DNA from: Clarireedia homoeocarpa
Lineage: Eukaryota; Ascomycota; Leotiomycetes; Helotiales; Rutstroemiaceae
Assembly (NCBI GenBank): GCA_001465935.1
Contig: LNKV01000001.1
Coordinates: forward strand, 806,001 to 870,000
DNA: 64,000 nucleotides
Reading direction: 5' to 3'
Position numbers and translations under genes: made by a program. The notes below the pieces were generated by a model. It was not told the DNA's origin. It worked only from the letters and a program-made list of their open reading frames with translations, and ran no database searches. Shown piece by piece: positions 1 through 12,782 of this stretch; within the stretch, counting starts at the first letter, position 1; each line of letters starts with the position of its first letter.

Positions 1-2739
1 ATCGTATACATGTTAGTGGATCGGGATTGGGCTGCTTGATCTGGTCAACGGTGAGACCTGGATAACGCAAGTCGTATATATCGCGTCTGAGCGTCTTACT
101 CATAACTGTTATCGAATTTTGAAATATCTCGTTATGGACTCGCTCGATCCCATTGGGAAATATTGTTCCAGCAGCCTTGAGATAGAGGAAGTCCTTTGCT
201 GACTGATGTACAAAGAAGACACTACGTCCACGAATAGCCAGAAAAGAGCCACAATGTTGTATCATATCTTCTAATGGAACCTCGTCATCATTATCCAACC
301 CGATCAAGGGTACCAGTTCGTCGAGCGTAACAGGTCGATATACTATTACCGCAATAGCTAGAATCTTAAGGCAGAGTTTGCGCGCTTCGATGTCCTCCAT
401 GTCTATTATCTGTTGTATCATACGACCATATAATGGATCAAGCTCAGGAGGGAAATCTTGTAGCTTTGAAATCCTAAACAATTGAGACTTCTCAAGATTT
501 TGACAAACCAAAGCCACCCAAAGAAAGGTTCCGTTTGCATTCTCTAGAAGATGGGATTCGATAGCCTTCTTATATTTCTTGACCTCTTTCTTTCTCCTCG
601 CGAGCTTGTCCACCTTATCTTGCACATACCAGCCAACAGCAGCTGACACTGACTGGGCATTCAATTCGAGACTAAGCGGCATTCCCTGCTCAATCAGTTC
701 TAGTTCCTCTTGAATTTGAGGCCAGTTGCGACTAGAGACAAGCTACTTAACCCGAGGGAATTTGGATACACTCAAAACAATCAGACGAAGTAACTTAGGC
801 AGATCTGTATTACACTCGTCAAGTGCATCAATGATCAAGATTGTTGGCTTCAAACTCTGATCATCCAAGATGTCCCCCAAAATTTCAGAGAGCGCTACCC
901 AGGTATTGACATCCTTGAATAGCTCTTCACCTTGTACCTTGTATCTATTTTCTAAATGCTGAAGGAGTTCAGGTTGCTGATCGATAAGCATGTAGATGAG
1001 ACCACGTAGAACTGCCACAGAACTGTTGATACGTGCATCTGTACCTTGACAGAAGAAATAAGCCAAGACATATTTATTCAGCCTTTGCAGTTCATTTATT
1101 ATTCCGCAAAGTAACATTGTCTTGCCCTTGCCCGGATCCCCTCTGATCGACAATAGGCGACTATCATCGTTACAGCGCTATTTTTGAAAGTCAGCATTCT
1201 CCAAAATCCAGTTGTACGCGTCCATAAGCAGTCCTCCTTTAGTCTCTTCGATACGTTTCTTGTCCAGTCGTGGGTCGGTGGTTCGTAGGTCACGTAGGCA
1301 ACTGTTGTCCGGGGTATGAGTATTGAAATTTATCGACCCCCCTCCAGAATTAAGGTTTACCGCATTGAGTTGGGACCCGCCTAGATTTGTAAAATTGCCT
1401 TTCAGGTCATTTTGTGTACCGGATAGATGTTGAATCTCGTGTTCGCGATGTTGTGAATTGAAAGTGGTAGTATTCACGACAGAGGGATCATCGTGGAGGG
1501 AGATATTCTAATAAGTATTAATTAGTATATATATATATATCAGATAAGGTATAGAACTTGCTGTGCTCAAACTCAGACTGCGAGTAATTTGCCTAAGCAC
1601 GTCTAGAATAGCACGATATTGTGGATCTGTTCTATCGCTACATCTTGCCATTTCCATATGGTTTGCATCGATGCTCTCGACCGTTTCAAGCATTGATGGT
1701 AAGTCAAGTTTTGAGGAGAAGTCATCGACTATCTATTATATTATCTAGTCAATATATAGGTAAAAAGATATAGAATATTTTGACTGCTTACCTTATTGTG
1801 CAGCCCCTTTACGCCTGATATTGCTCGTGCCTCTTGAAATGAGTGGATCTTAATACTATACTTGTGCACAATTGTTTTAAAATCTTCATGAATATTATCG
1901 AGGACCTCACTATTCACTTCCAACGTTTTAAGAATCTTCTTGTTCGAATCTTGTAAGGCTAGTCGAGCAAGGTTTGACGCGATTTCGGCCCATCCTGCAG
2001 ATGTACTCCCTCGATGTGGTGTTCCGAGAAAAACGATCGATTTAGTTCGCATACAAACTGGTTGAGATCTGTGCATCGCCTTTGATTTGATGGTTAGCAT
2101 TCATAATTGTGACTCATTGCAAATTGACACTCACATCCTTTACGATGATACCACCTAAACTGTGTGCTACAAACACAAAGGGATACTGAAATAATTGTTA
2201 ATACTTTTTTACGTCTTGTATAGAAACGGTGGTATAGTCTACCTCATTTTCAACTTCTCTCTCAGCCTTCACCGCGAGATCTCTGCCATGCTGCGACACG
2301 CTGTTCTGATTGTTGGACTGGAACAGACCCCCAATCACCTCTGCATTGTATCCATATGTCCATACTCTCGCTTCAGGTATATCTTCAATAAGATAATCTT
2401 GAGGCCAGAATACTGCACATGCTTCAGATGTATCTTGATCCGCAGTGGACGATCCAGAAGGCCTAGGCTTCAAGAGAGATTTGAAATATTTCCGTTTGCT
2501 CGAAGCTTTAGTATCTGAGCCCCTGTGTGTACTAGGCACTTTTCGACTGGATTCCCATGTGTGTCGTGGGTGTCCTCTAAGACCATGTACGAGAATGATG
2601 CTTATAAAAGTTAAATAACGCAGAATAATTATGTTGCAGAAGTAATCTAGAAGTCAGGTCCTTACTTGATGCGACGTCCTTCATCGCTAGCATTATTGCT
2701 ATGCAAGAGTTGAGTAAATCCAATCCGGTGCACGTCCAT
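1..2739 (-). pseudogene. NLR-type STAND protein, alpha/beta-hydrolase + NACHT, broken by two in-frame TAG codons; runs off the left edge
   Basis: On the minus strand the spliced reading starts at the ATG at 2739 and continues past position 1. Introns are supported at 2601-2665, 2186-2242 and 2080-2134, with further ones near 1740-1795 and 1510-1565. The N-terminal part is an alpha/beta-hydrolase domain: IILVHGLRGHPRHTWES, the nucleophile motif AHSLGG, then FLGTPHRGS. An Asn/Gly-rich linker follows (about 1320-1450), then a NACHT ATPase with P-loop GDPGKGKT and a Walker B-like TILIIDALDEC. The post-NACHT part stays open to the window edge. TAG codons interrupt the frame at 1178-1180 (just before the P-loop) and 743-745, where family members usually have Trp; the Trp before the P-loop motif is also Ser. 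Fungal proteins of this build act in non-self recognition and programmed cell death. With these stops the gene is probably inactive, or the allele encodes only a truncated hydrolase. Confidence 0.85.
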
Positions 2740-4680
2740 CGCTCTCAAGTTCGAACTACTGTATATGGATTTTGTGTGGAGCTAAGTAAGTAAACCTTTA
2801 GTTGGTTGGAGTCAGTCAGTCAAGACTCCACTTGGTGTTATCTCTAAATATCTTCATTGCAGCAGCCTTAAGGCCACCATGCAGACCCAAGGCCACCATG
2901 CAGACTTAGTTCTAAAGTCTGAATATAACCAAAATATCAACTCGGGTTCGTAGCACTACATACAGGTAGGAATTCAACTTTGCCGACCGTTATCCATGAT
3001 TGATTAGAGGTTTATCGAATTTCCTGAGCCCGAATCTGTTGAAAGATTACGGTTTCAGGGTTGAGTTCAATTAAGGTATGCTAGACTTGTCTGGGCAGTT
3101 ATTGGAATTTCGTTCTTGGTAGAACTAGTTCTACTGTAAACGTAAAACCAGCACCGGAATAAAGTTAATCCAAATCTAGAATCCGAAATGCAGATTCAAA
3201 AATTGAAAAACTGGTCAATGTCGTTGTACTAGATTTGGGAAATTGTTTTAGGGAAGGCGGAGGTATCAACAGAGAATAGAGGTTGCCCAATTTTTCTTGA
3301 TCTATGGCCGTATATGATAGAATTGTGTTTATTTACAATATATAGAATAAAATGTTCTATATGAAGGTTAGGACTCTTCTGAAACGGAGCGCCTCGAGCC
3401 AGGATAGTGAGTTGAAGAAGGGGCAAACAAAAGTTTATGGTCTTCGTGAGATGGCGTTTTTATGAGCGGTTGCGGTGATATTTAGATGAATTTGGTTGAC
3501 TGCGTAACTTATATCAGGATAGGGAGTAACATCGCAGCATGCTCCGGATCAAACGCAGTTACTTCTGCTGCGTTCTTGCACCCTGCTACCTGTGAGGGTT
3601 TGATGTTCACCAAGAAGTTCAGCCGTTTTACAGTACATCGTTACTTGATGCAATTTGCTTGGATTGTCTTATCCACGTTTCGTCAACCACAGCTACGAAA
3701 GCTTGAAGACTTACAGGTTTCTCAGAGCAATGATCAGTTGGGCTCTTAGAGAATCGTCATTTAATCTTAGACTATCTGCTTCCCCCAAAAGATTGTATCA
3801 ACCAGAATCTTCGTCACTTCATTTTGAGAACTATGGTGCACATCGCAATTGCCGAAAGCAACAAGACCCTACAGAACCAAAGGCATATTCTTGATACTGA
3901 CTGAATGGTATGAATCTTTAGAAGTGGATCGGAAAATCAACAGCACAATACACAAGGGTAGAGCTGCGCTAATCCTCATATTCAAAGATGTACAGTTTTC
4001 AGACTTCGCCTTACGGCAATGAGACGAAAGTTTTGAGCTTGAGGTTGATAATAGAAAAGTGGAAGATTCAGATGGGAAACAAAGTATTTCCATCGACTGC
4101 GAGTTGAATGAAATTGAATACCTGGTCCAATCGCTCTTAGATATCTCGTCTTCGATTAGGGTGGCACGAAATTCCCAGAATCTCGAAAATCACGAGAGAG
4201 TGTACACATACAGGACAAGGAAGCTCTCAACGAAGCCCTCAAAGCGAAGAATGAGAAAGCACCGCAGACTGGGAGAACTGACTCGGGTAAGGCGAGGAAT
4301 GGAACAGGATTTTAGACCGACAGGTCTGCTGCTAGGGACTCTTTCAGGCCAAAAGGAGTAATTTCAGGTGCAGCTGTAGAGGAATATCAAGACGCAAGAA
4401 GGGCAGCTTGAAAGGTAACAAGGGCGGGGCGTGAACCAGATAGCCAAACCACTCTCGGCCGGAGAAGGGGACGTCGCCGGCATGGAAAGACTGTGCATAA
4501 ATAGGTCTAGAGGAGGCTGAGAGATGATTGATTTGCTATTTGTTACCGTTTCACTTAATATTCAATATTGTTTCCAAACCCTCACAACTCACCGGGTTGG
4601 TGATCCTGCAAGACACGAAAAGCAAGATTCATGGCCTTTTGATACTGTTTGATCTGCTTTCTACAAAGAAATCAATGGTC
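2740..4680. other. Intergenic, no gene recognised
   Basis: Only short unrelated open frames are seen. One plus-strand stretch near 4059-4361 has protein-like composition but no family I recognise and no sensible start or splice structure. It may be the remains of a decayed gene. The region is fairly AT-rich and lies between the broken NLR gene and a transposase remnant, which fits old, decayed accessory DNA. Confidence 0.4.
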
Positions 4681-5670
4681 AGTACTAATTTTCCTGTCTT
4701 TAAATCTGCCTATTCAGCCTCTATGACAACTCAGAATGGTCAAGCTGGATTCCGCCGAGTTGTCTTAGTTCCTATTGATCCTCAAGCTGTTCTTTCTAAG
4801 CTTGATGTGATGCTACGGACTCCAAACCCCCTTTACCTCCCTCCTCTTCTAATACCGAACTTTCGGTCTCACAGACTCCTCACAACCCAATAGAAGTTAT
4901 TTCCCAATCAACTCTAGTTAAGAATCGCATTGTATGTCATCAAGGAAGCTCGCTAACCCCTATATTTGAGACCGTACCTGCATCAGCTAAAGGTACAGAG
5001 CTGTTAGCTCATGAGGTGTGTTGGAACCACTAAAAGCGGGGTAGGTGGGGCGGGGCCCACCACCCTAAACTGAACGTCGTAGTGATCAATTAGGCTTACA
5101 AAACCTATGACTTCAGGCTTGCGAAGCCTATCACTTCAGGGCTACGAAGCCTGTGGAATAGGCTTGAGAGGCCTAAGGCAGTAGGCCTGAAGGGCCTATA
5201 AATATAGCTAGTCCTTCCCACTGTAGATAGCTGAGAAGATAAGAACAATTGAATGAAGCATCATTTGCATCTATTGTTAAATCCATTGAAGCCTATAAGT
5301 ACTACACATAGTGTACTACCCGCTGAAGACCGCCAAAAAGGTGACCCTCTTGTCCGCGGGAGGTACGCACACTTTGAGCAGCAAATGAAGCACTTACCAA
5401 ACCCCGCAGGGCTCATAAGACTTGGTTCCATCAAGGAGGTGCACTTACTATGGAGGATGCGCAGGTGTTAGCTTGAAAAGAGGCAGAGGAACAAGCTCGA
5501 CGCGACAAGCGCTCTAAGGGGGGTAGGCAGAATGAGGGGCAACCCCCTGGGCGACGATGTAGAACTTGCGGGAAGACTAGTCACAATGCGCGCACCTGCC
5601 AAGGTGCTATAGTTGTGTTAGGGTCATCAGATTCCGAGTGGTTTCAATTGATTTTATGCGTTGTGCTTGT
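4681..5670 (+). mobile_element. Decayed pogo/Fot1-like DDE transposase, C-terminal remnant
   Basis: Translated pieces in different frames match the C-terminal part of fungal pogo/Fot1-type transposases. First comes AGFRRVVLVPIDPQAVLSKLDV near 4745-4810 (compare the usual GFRxxGLVPxDPxxVLSKL), then a shifted piece with SQTPHN and STLVKNRI. After an interruption the frame resumes with AANEAL, GGALTMEDAQVL and a CCHC zinc knuckle, RRCRTCGKTSHNARTC, near 5553-5600. There are frameshifts and at least two TGA codons in place of sense codons. The catalytic DDE core upstream is missing or unrecognisable. It is inactive. An LTR-like segment (5019-5308) is inserted in the middle. Confidence 0.75.
5019..5308. 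repeat. LTR-like insertion inside the transposase remnant
   Basis: The segment begins TGTTGGAA and ends CTACACA, the TG...CA ends typical of copia-type LTRs, and is about 290 bp long. It splits a transposase reading that resumes on the other side. It holds a TATA-like TATAAATATA at about 5199-5208 and four related short palindromes built on AGGCTTGCGAAGCCT between 5094 and 5200. The flanking 5 bp (AGGTG and TAGTG) match at only 3 of 5 positions, so a target-site duplication is not proved. A solo LTR is the simplest reading. Confidence 0.5.
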
Positions 5671-5918
5671 TTAATCCTAATCGAAGTAATGGGGGTGAGA
5701 GAAAGTGATACGCTCGATGATATGATCCGCTCGATGATAAACCACGTTATTAGATCTAGCTGAAAGAAATTTTATTTACTTCGATATCAGTTTTCAGCTT
5801 CGGAAAACCCAATGTGATAGAGACTGTCACAATTTCCCAATTTCTCACTTTTCATGATCAACTTAAAAATACCTTTAAGATTCTTTCGAAATGCCCGCAT
5901 GGTATCTATCAATTCTCC

Positions 5919-8900
5919 TCATACAAAGTTCGTTGTTTGACTTCTATAAAGCTCCCAGAAAGTCCCACGCTTCGCTAGCAATTCAGTCGGAGGCCCAGAT
6001 TCTACTACTATACCTTCTCCCATAACAATAACTTGGTCACTATCTAAAATGGTAGAGAGACGATGTGCAACCGTCAAAACGGTTCGGTCTCGGAAATCTT
6101 CCCGAATAATCTGCTGCATTTTCTCATCTGTCGCGTGGTCAACATTGCTCGTTGCTTCATCGAGTACAAGAATTGTGCCGGGTCGTAGCATGGCTCGTGC
6201 GAGACACAGTAGCTGTTGTTGACCATGTGATAAGGCAAGAGCAGCCATATCTCCATCCAAGGCGCCTTGATGCTGTTGGACCAATGGCCATAGACCAACC
6301 CGCTCGAGCGTGGAAATGATTTGCTCGTCGGCAACAGACTCTACTGGTGATACATTGAAACGCACAGTACCGGGTAGGAGAAAAGGCTCTTGAGGGATGG
6401 CGATCAAGCTTGCCCTTACAGCTTGTCTCGGGATTGTGGAGAGGTCGACACCATCCACGTAGATATGGCCCTGCCGCAATTCCATCAACCGGAACAGAGC
6501 GGAAAGTAGAGAGGACTTTCCACTGGCGGTGCGGCCACAGATTCCAATCTTTTGGCCGGGCTGGACTAGGATAGATACGTCTTTGATGATGGGATCAGAC
6601 TCCTTGGTATATGAAGCTGTGATGCCACGGATATCGATCGAGCCTTGGGCAGGCCAATCTCTGGGTGGAGATGTTAACGTTAAGGGTGAAGGATCCTCTG
6701 GCTCTATCGTCTCTACATAATCCTTGACTCGAGCCACAGCCTGAAGGGAAGTTTCAAGGTCAGTGTAGAAGTAGATAAACTGCGCAAGACTTTGGCTAAA
6801 CCCGAGAACGTTGAGCATGGCCACACCAAGAGCTGCACCACTCGTCGTCATGGGAAGTTGGGTGGCCAGAGTTATGAGGAGAACGGCAAGCGCTGCAACA
6901 ATCAGATCCAACACAAAGTTTAGCCACCGCTGAATACAATAGAGGAGGTAGATCGGCTGCTGTGAGTTATCTAACCGCTGGTGATTACGAGCCTCGTATT
7001 GTGCCTGGCGACCAAACGCGCGGATAGTCGACAGACCCTCAAGAGTTTCAGATATACTAGAAAATAACGGCGACTTTAATTCTAGATCGAGTAAACGCAA
7101 TTGACGCGAAGTGCGCAGATAGAACTTTTGAACCATCCACGTAGCTATCAAGCAAATCGGGATGAACGCTGCAAAGTAGGTTGATCCAGTAGCCATGAGA
7201 GCGATCTGGGCGAGTGCCTGGAATGCCATGGTAGTGGCTTGCATCGTGGATACTGGCAATCGGCTGTTAATAAGTGACATGTCCTGACTGAAACGATTCA
7301 AGGTCGTCCCAGAGTCTGTGGAAGAAAAGAACGACAACGGTGCATGAAGAACAGCATCAAGAAGCTGCCAATGTAACTTAGCAGCGGAGATAGGCACAAT
7401 GACGATCATCATAGACCATATGGCAGCCGCATTCGATAGGACCGAGCCTACTGCAAAACCGAAATAGACACCGAGAAAGGTAACATTGCTTTGTATTTTC
7501 GAGTCAGTCCACCATTGAACCCAGACCTGGGGGAAGTTCGTGCAAAAGACGGACGTGACAGTCATCAACAGAAACCATGCTGCCCGATTAGCACCAATGG
7601 ATTTGAAATAGTAGGGAAATGTGGCTGTCTCGCTCCGTGCTCGCATTTTGTGCTCATTAGAGTCCGAAATAGCTGCAGAAGTAACCAAAATTGGTTTCAC
7701 CAAAGGCTTAGCAGAAACAACCTCTATAGTTGTTCCTATCTCCTTCTCCTTATCTGATTCTCTTTGTTCCACGAGCTGAATATTCAGACCCTGCATACAC
7801 CCATCTTGCAAATTCAAATCCTCAAACGTTCCGTGCTGGACAACATGTCCATCCTGGCCCAAGCCAACTATCTGGTCTGCGGCGCGAGTTCGCTGAAGAC
7901 TATGGGTAACTAAGATCACCGTTGTTTTATGACTGCGAAAGAGACCATTCTCAGAAAATAGTCGCTCAAATACGAGCTTCTCCGTACGTGCATCGAGGGC
8001 GCTGAGCACATCATCCAAGATCACCAAATGCTTACGCGCGTATACTGCTCTTGCAAGTGAGAGACGTTGTTTTTGTCCGCCGCTCAAGGTGATGCCGCGA
8101 CTGCCTACGGCAGTGTTATCGGCCGCCGGCATATACTTGATATCTTCATCCAATGCGCAGCTCCAGAGGACGGTATTGTACCACTTTTCATCGAAAGCAG
8201 TGTGATCGAGGATGTTTTCCTTGATGGTTGCATTAATGACCCAAGGTGTCTGCGGGCAGTAGGCTATCTGCGAGAAGCTCGAGGTTAGAGAACCCCCAGT
8301 GATCACCATCTCTCCAAGGATAGCATTCATCAATACGGTTTTGCCAGAACCAATCGGACCAATTATCATTGTGAGTGTCCCTTTCGCGCAAGTAATATTA
8401 ATGTCATGTAAGATGAGCTTGCTGTCTGATGAGAAGGCAATGTTTCCATTGCGACAAGAGATTGCGAAGTCCCGAGAGTCTGCCTGGGAGACACTTCCGA
8501 TAGAGTATATATCGTCCATTGCGATGTCATCTTGCTGCATATTGGTCCGAGAATATGATACCGAGGGAGCGGGACTCATTTCCAGGATTCTCTCATCAAT
8601 CCGGTCACCGAGCACAAGGTAGGCTTGAATTCGTTGGAATGAACCCAGTGATGCAGCAAATGTTGGGAGAGATGACAAGACCTTTTGTAGAGGAGTCGTC
8701 AGGAGCTGGATCAAGGAGAGGGAGTAGAAGGCTCGGGCTACGATATCATCGCTGCTGTACCACTTTACCCCAACGATGTAGATGAGAAAAGTCAAGGGAG
8801 CAGATAACTGGACAGGAATGGATGCTGAAGAAAGATTGTTAGTTGCTTAAAGACTCTTGGAGCCGTGCCAGAAGGAGGAACTAACCCAGGATTGTCATAT

Positions 8901-10725
8901 AGGCAAAGAAACTACGGTAGCGCTTTGATAGATCCAACTCGTAGACTCTAGAAGTCTGAATAATTCTGCCGACCTTGTCACTGAGACCCATCATCTTCAC
9001 GCTTTTCATGTTCCGAAGAACCGAAGAGGTTGTTGCGACTCGCTTCTGAATGGCAGCACCCCACTCACGTTGCCGTTTTGGAACATATCTCGCGATCCAG
9101 GAATTTCCAGCCGTGGCAGCTAGCTTGTCTTAGTATTGTTCAAGGATTAGGTTTTGGGACCTACAAAATGCCAAAAGGACAGGGGCGATGCAGGCCCATC
9201 CGAGCTCTTTTTGCAAAAGCACAATAGCTATCACAGACTCGATGCTACTTGCCCAGATCTCATGTGCGCTTTCGAGTGACAGCCCTATTCGATCGACGTC
9301 CGAGCTTGCAAGAGTAAGCGCTGCTGATGTACTCGCATCACTCAGACGAATTTGTAGTGTCTTTCGGTAGATCATACTGACCAGCGAGCCGCGAATCATG
9401 GTAGTTGCACGATAGACTTTGAAGTTGTAGATTCCGGTACTCAACTAATGCTTGTCAGCTGGAGTCATTCCGCTTTGTGTTTGGTAGTTTACTGACCGCG
9501 ATACCAACATAGATGATGGCAGTAGCACCGATCAAGCCAAATCCAACATCTCTTGAGCGAAGATCCCCCGGTTGCTCTATATAATTCACTGCCGCAGATA
9601 GCAGAAAAGGTTGACAATACTTAAATCCGATCAGGGCAAGCCGGGCGGGTATCGGGATAAGTAGGGGCCACCGCAGTGCTGATGCAACGGCAATCAGTAG
9701 GCAATATTTTCGGCTTTGCTGGGCTAGAAAGTACATTAATCAAAGATAAGAAATGGTTGGGCATGAGGGAGCTCTTACTTTGCACCCAGACTTTCGCCAG
9801 CCCTTCTACAAGCTTTATCGATGACATATCAGGTTCAAGAGGATATAGATCACTGAGTGCCAATGGATTTCTATAGCCACTCCAGAAGAGTTGGTTTAGC
9901 CACCAGAAGACACTGCGATTGAACACACTGGCGGTAGTCTCAGGAGATAGCCCGCAGCCTTTTATCTTGGGGATTGGCTTCTTCTCTCGTGCTTCAAGAG
10001 CTATGATTAGGAGCTTGACAGCCAGACTGACTGTGAAAATAACGCGAATCGAGCCACCACCGGTACCACGCAACCACAACGTCCGTGCTTGAGTCGCATC
10101 AAACAGAATGGAGATGAACAGGTACAGGTTCAGCAACGAAGATGGTCGAATCGACCGGAGCTGTTCATAATGAGATAGAACGGCAAGGATGAGGGTAGTT
10201 GCTGTGGACAAGGAGGCGGATGGGATGGAGGCATCATTACGCTGGCTGGCAGGAAGACACCAAAGCGCCAAGAGTGCTAACTGTAAAGCTCCAAGGACAG
10301 TGTAGCTGGTCTAAAGGTAGCATGTTAGCAATTAGCGATTCTGTGAGATGCAGGATGTATATACTGGATACTCACTAGTTTGATTTTGTGAATGGGAGAT
10401 GGAATGGTAGCAACGCTGGCACGTGATAGACGCGCGAGACGCCAAACTCCAAGGATCATGAATAAAACGGCAGGAACGTTGGAGAAAAAGATCTGCTCAA
10501 AGTACAGGGTAAAATCAAAGCCGTTACGACAGTTGGAGGGGACAAATGGACCCAAGCGCAGGTCGGCCTACGATCGACATCTTCGAGTTAGCAATCTTCT
10601 CTCGAAAATCAGTGGTGTACTTCGGGGGTTTCCAGTAATATTATATTACAACTCGGGAGACAGTGGAAGAAGAAGGATTAAACTCGAATGAATCATACCT
10701 CAAGACAGAGTGTTGTTGCGGACAT
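5919..10725 (-). CDS. ABCC-type (MRP-like) ABC transporter
   Basis: A full-length ATP-driven membrane exporter of the ABCC family, of roughly 1,450 residues in several exons. The start is placed at the ATG at 10725: a short first exon (MSATTLCLE) is spliced over 10568-10698 to ADLRLGPFVPSNC, which restores the N-terminus usual in this family. The region to about 9780 holds the hydrophobic TMD0 and linker. TMD1 and NBD1 follow, with Walker A GPIGSGKT, signature LSGGQKQRL and Walker B LVILDDVLSALD. After TMD2, NBD2 has Walker A GRTASGKS, Walker B TILVLDEATSNVD and a changed signature, LSHGQQQLL. Family members export drugs, conjugates or secondary metabolites from the plasma membrane or vacuole. 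Its neighbours include a carboxypeptidase and the RiPP locus, but a link is only a guess. The frame shows no breaks. Confidence 0.9.
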
Positions 10726-10926
10726 TCTGGCAACGCTCGTGAGAATGGAGTGCAAACACGAGGATTGCAAGATGGTTCAGACAGCGATGATTGAAGGATC
10801 ATGGGAAAATGTACGGAAGGCTAATGAGGCTCAGGCCGACGCGATAATTCGACCAACTCCTTATTTAGAAGAGTTTAAAGTGAGATGCAACAATGCAATG
10901 TTTCTGTAGAGTACAAAGTAGATCGT

Positions 10927-10962
10927 CGGTAATATCGCCGGTAATATTGCCGGTAATATCGC
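10927..10962. repeat. Three tandem 12-bp units
   Basis: CGGTAATATCGC occurs three times head to tail, with one mismatch in the middle copy. It lies in the 5' intergenic region of the ABC transporter gene. No function can be assigned. Confidence 0.7.
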
Positions 10963-11237
10963 TCCGCACTATACTTGGTAATGTAATTTTTATACCTGTA
11001 TTATGTTAGACTGCACTTAATTACAGTTATGCAAGACCTACATATTACGCATGTACGCACGATAACCGACCTGCTGAATTGGTATTACGGTACAACATAG
11101 ACTCTCCAATGATAACCCGTGCATACTTACGTAATTTCACTGCATCACACCCTAGTCGAGTCGACTCATAATGGCAGTTGACTCACAAAGACTTCTCCTA
11201 TCTCCTCCTCCCAGCGCACTCTTTCAAGAGCACAGAT

Positions 11238-12699
11238 ATGGAGGAAGCACCACCACCACAGGCCTCTCCCTTGCTGGCTGATTTGGCTCAACCTCAAGAT
11301 GCCGCTCAAAATATCAATCCCTGGAGCGTTAGCGGTGCCGTTGTTGACGGAAAGCTGAAGGAGATTGACTACGATCGACTCGTCCAAACTTTTGGGACTC
11401 AATTGATCTCCACCGACCTCCTGGAGCGCTTCGAGCGAGTAACAGGTCATCCACCACACCCTTTCCTTCGGCGAAATCTCGTCTTCAGCCATAGGGACCT
11501 TGACTGGATTCTTAGTCGGCATGAGAAGGGTGAGCCCTTTTTCTTGTACACCGGTCGGGGACCCAGTAGTGATAGCATGCACCTGGGCCATATGGTTCCC
11601 TTCACGTTTACCAAGTGGGTAGCTTTCTCATTTCATGGCGATGGGTCAAAGAAATGCTGATTATTATGCTCAGGTGGTTGCAAGATGTTTTTGATGTGCC
11701 TCTGGTCATCATGATGACCGACGACGAGAAAATCATCTTTGGCAAAAAAGCTCACACTTTGGAGGAGATGCGAGCATTCACCCGGGGAAATGCCAAAGAC
11801 ATCTTGGCCGTAGGTTTCGACCTGAAAAAGACATTCTTATTCAGTGACTTCGACTTCATGGGCAAAGCTTTCTACGAAAATGTGGTGCAGATATCTCGCC
11901 TCATCACGTACAATACAAGTAAAGCAGTCTTTGGCTTCAATGACAGGTACCACAGTCCCTCTATGTCATCGTGTTTGCAGGGGAAGCATTTACTGACGCT
12001 CTGTTGTGCCCTCGGTACAGTGACAACATTGGCAAATCTCACTACGTTGCAGTTCAATCAGCTACAGCCTTTGCAACCACTTTCCCTCACATCTTCGGAC
12101 CGGACCAGAAAAAAAACGCAAAAATCCCCTCTCTCATCCCATGCGCGATCGATCAAGACCCCTATTTCCGCGTATGTCGTGATGTAGCACCACGTCTCAA
12201 TTACCCTAAACCGGCATTGATCCACGCCAAATTCTTCCCGGCACTACAAGGCCCCGGATCCAAAATGAGTGCTTCCATTGATTCCAGCGCCATTTTCATG
12301 AATGATACCCCGAAGCAAATGTATGTCTCATTCTGAAATATAGCTAGGCTATCTCCTAATCATGTCTACAGTGAGAAGAAAATTAATAAGTATGCCTTTT
12401 CTGGTGGTCGTGACACATTGGAGGAACAACGTCGATTGGGTGGTAATCCAGACGTAGACGTTTCCTATCAATATCTCAGTTTCTTCACCGATGATGATGA
12501 GGAACTCGAGCAGATCCGGACTGGCTACGTGAAAGGAGAGCTTCTCACGGGTGAATTGAAGAAGAAATGCATCGTCAAGCTGCAAGAATTTGTGAAGGCG
12601 TATCAAGCTCGTCGTGCAACAATTACTGACGAGCTGCTTGATGAGTTTATGAAGGTGCGGCCTCTTGTGTGGAATCAGGGTAGAAGAAATAATTCGTAG
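11238..12699 (+). CDS. WRS1: Tryptophanyl-tRNA synthetase, cytosolic
   Basis: Charges tRNA-Trp with tryptophan in the cytosol. Four exons (introns 11615-11673, 11947-12020, 12321-12371) join in frame to 425 residues, a normal length. This is a class I synthetase: the HIGH-type motif is HLGH at residues 115-118 after GRGPSSDSM, and the KMSKS loop is KMSAS near residue 298, the eukaryotic form. MMTDDEK and the C-terminal KYAFSGGRDTLEEQRRLGG block are typical of cytosolic TrpRS. The ATG at 11238 (MEEAPPP) is chosen because no in-frame ATG lies upstream and no targeting peptide is seen. It is probably the housekeeping gene. It sits head-on to the ABC transporter's start region and tail-to-tail with the carboxypeptidase gene. 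Confidence 0.95.
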
Positions 12700-12782
12700 A
12701 TGACTATAACAAGGACAATGAAATCAATGAAAGAATGATATATTTAAAATATTTCTACTGAGGTCTCTAGGGCAGATTTTTT

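Noticed and set aside
9621..9736. Separate small genes in the ABC transporter region
   Set aside because: The pieces are exons of one ABCC gene in the expected domain order with proper splice signals.
11178..11237. 20-residue extension of TrpRS that might target mitochondria
   Set aside because: The frame there has no ATG (it opens with TTG), and the ATG at 11238 gives a normal cytosolic protein.
11238..12699. TrpRS as a self-resistance copy for a Trp-containing metabolite
   Set aside because: The sequence looks like the ordinary cytosolic enzyme, and it cannot be shown that a second copy exists in the genome.
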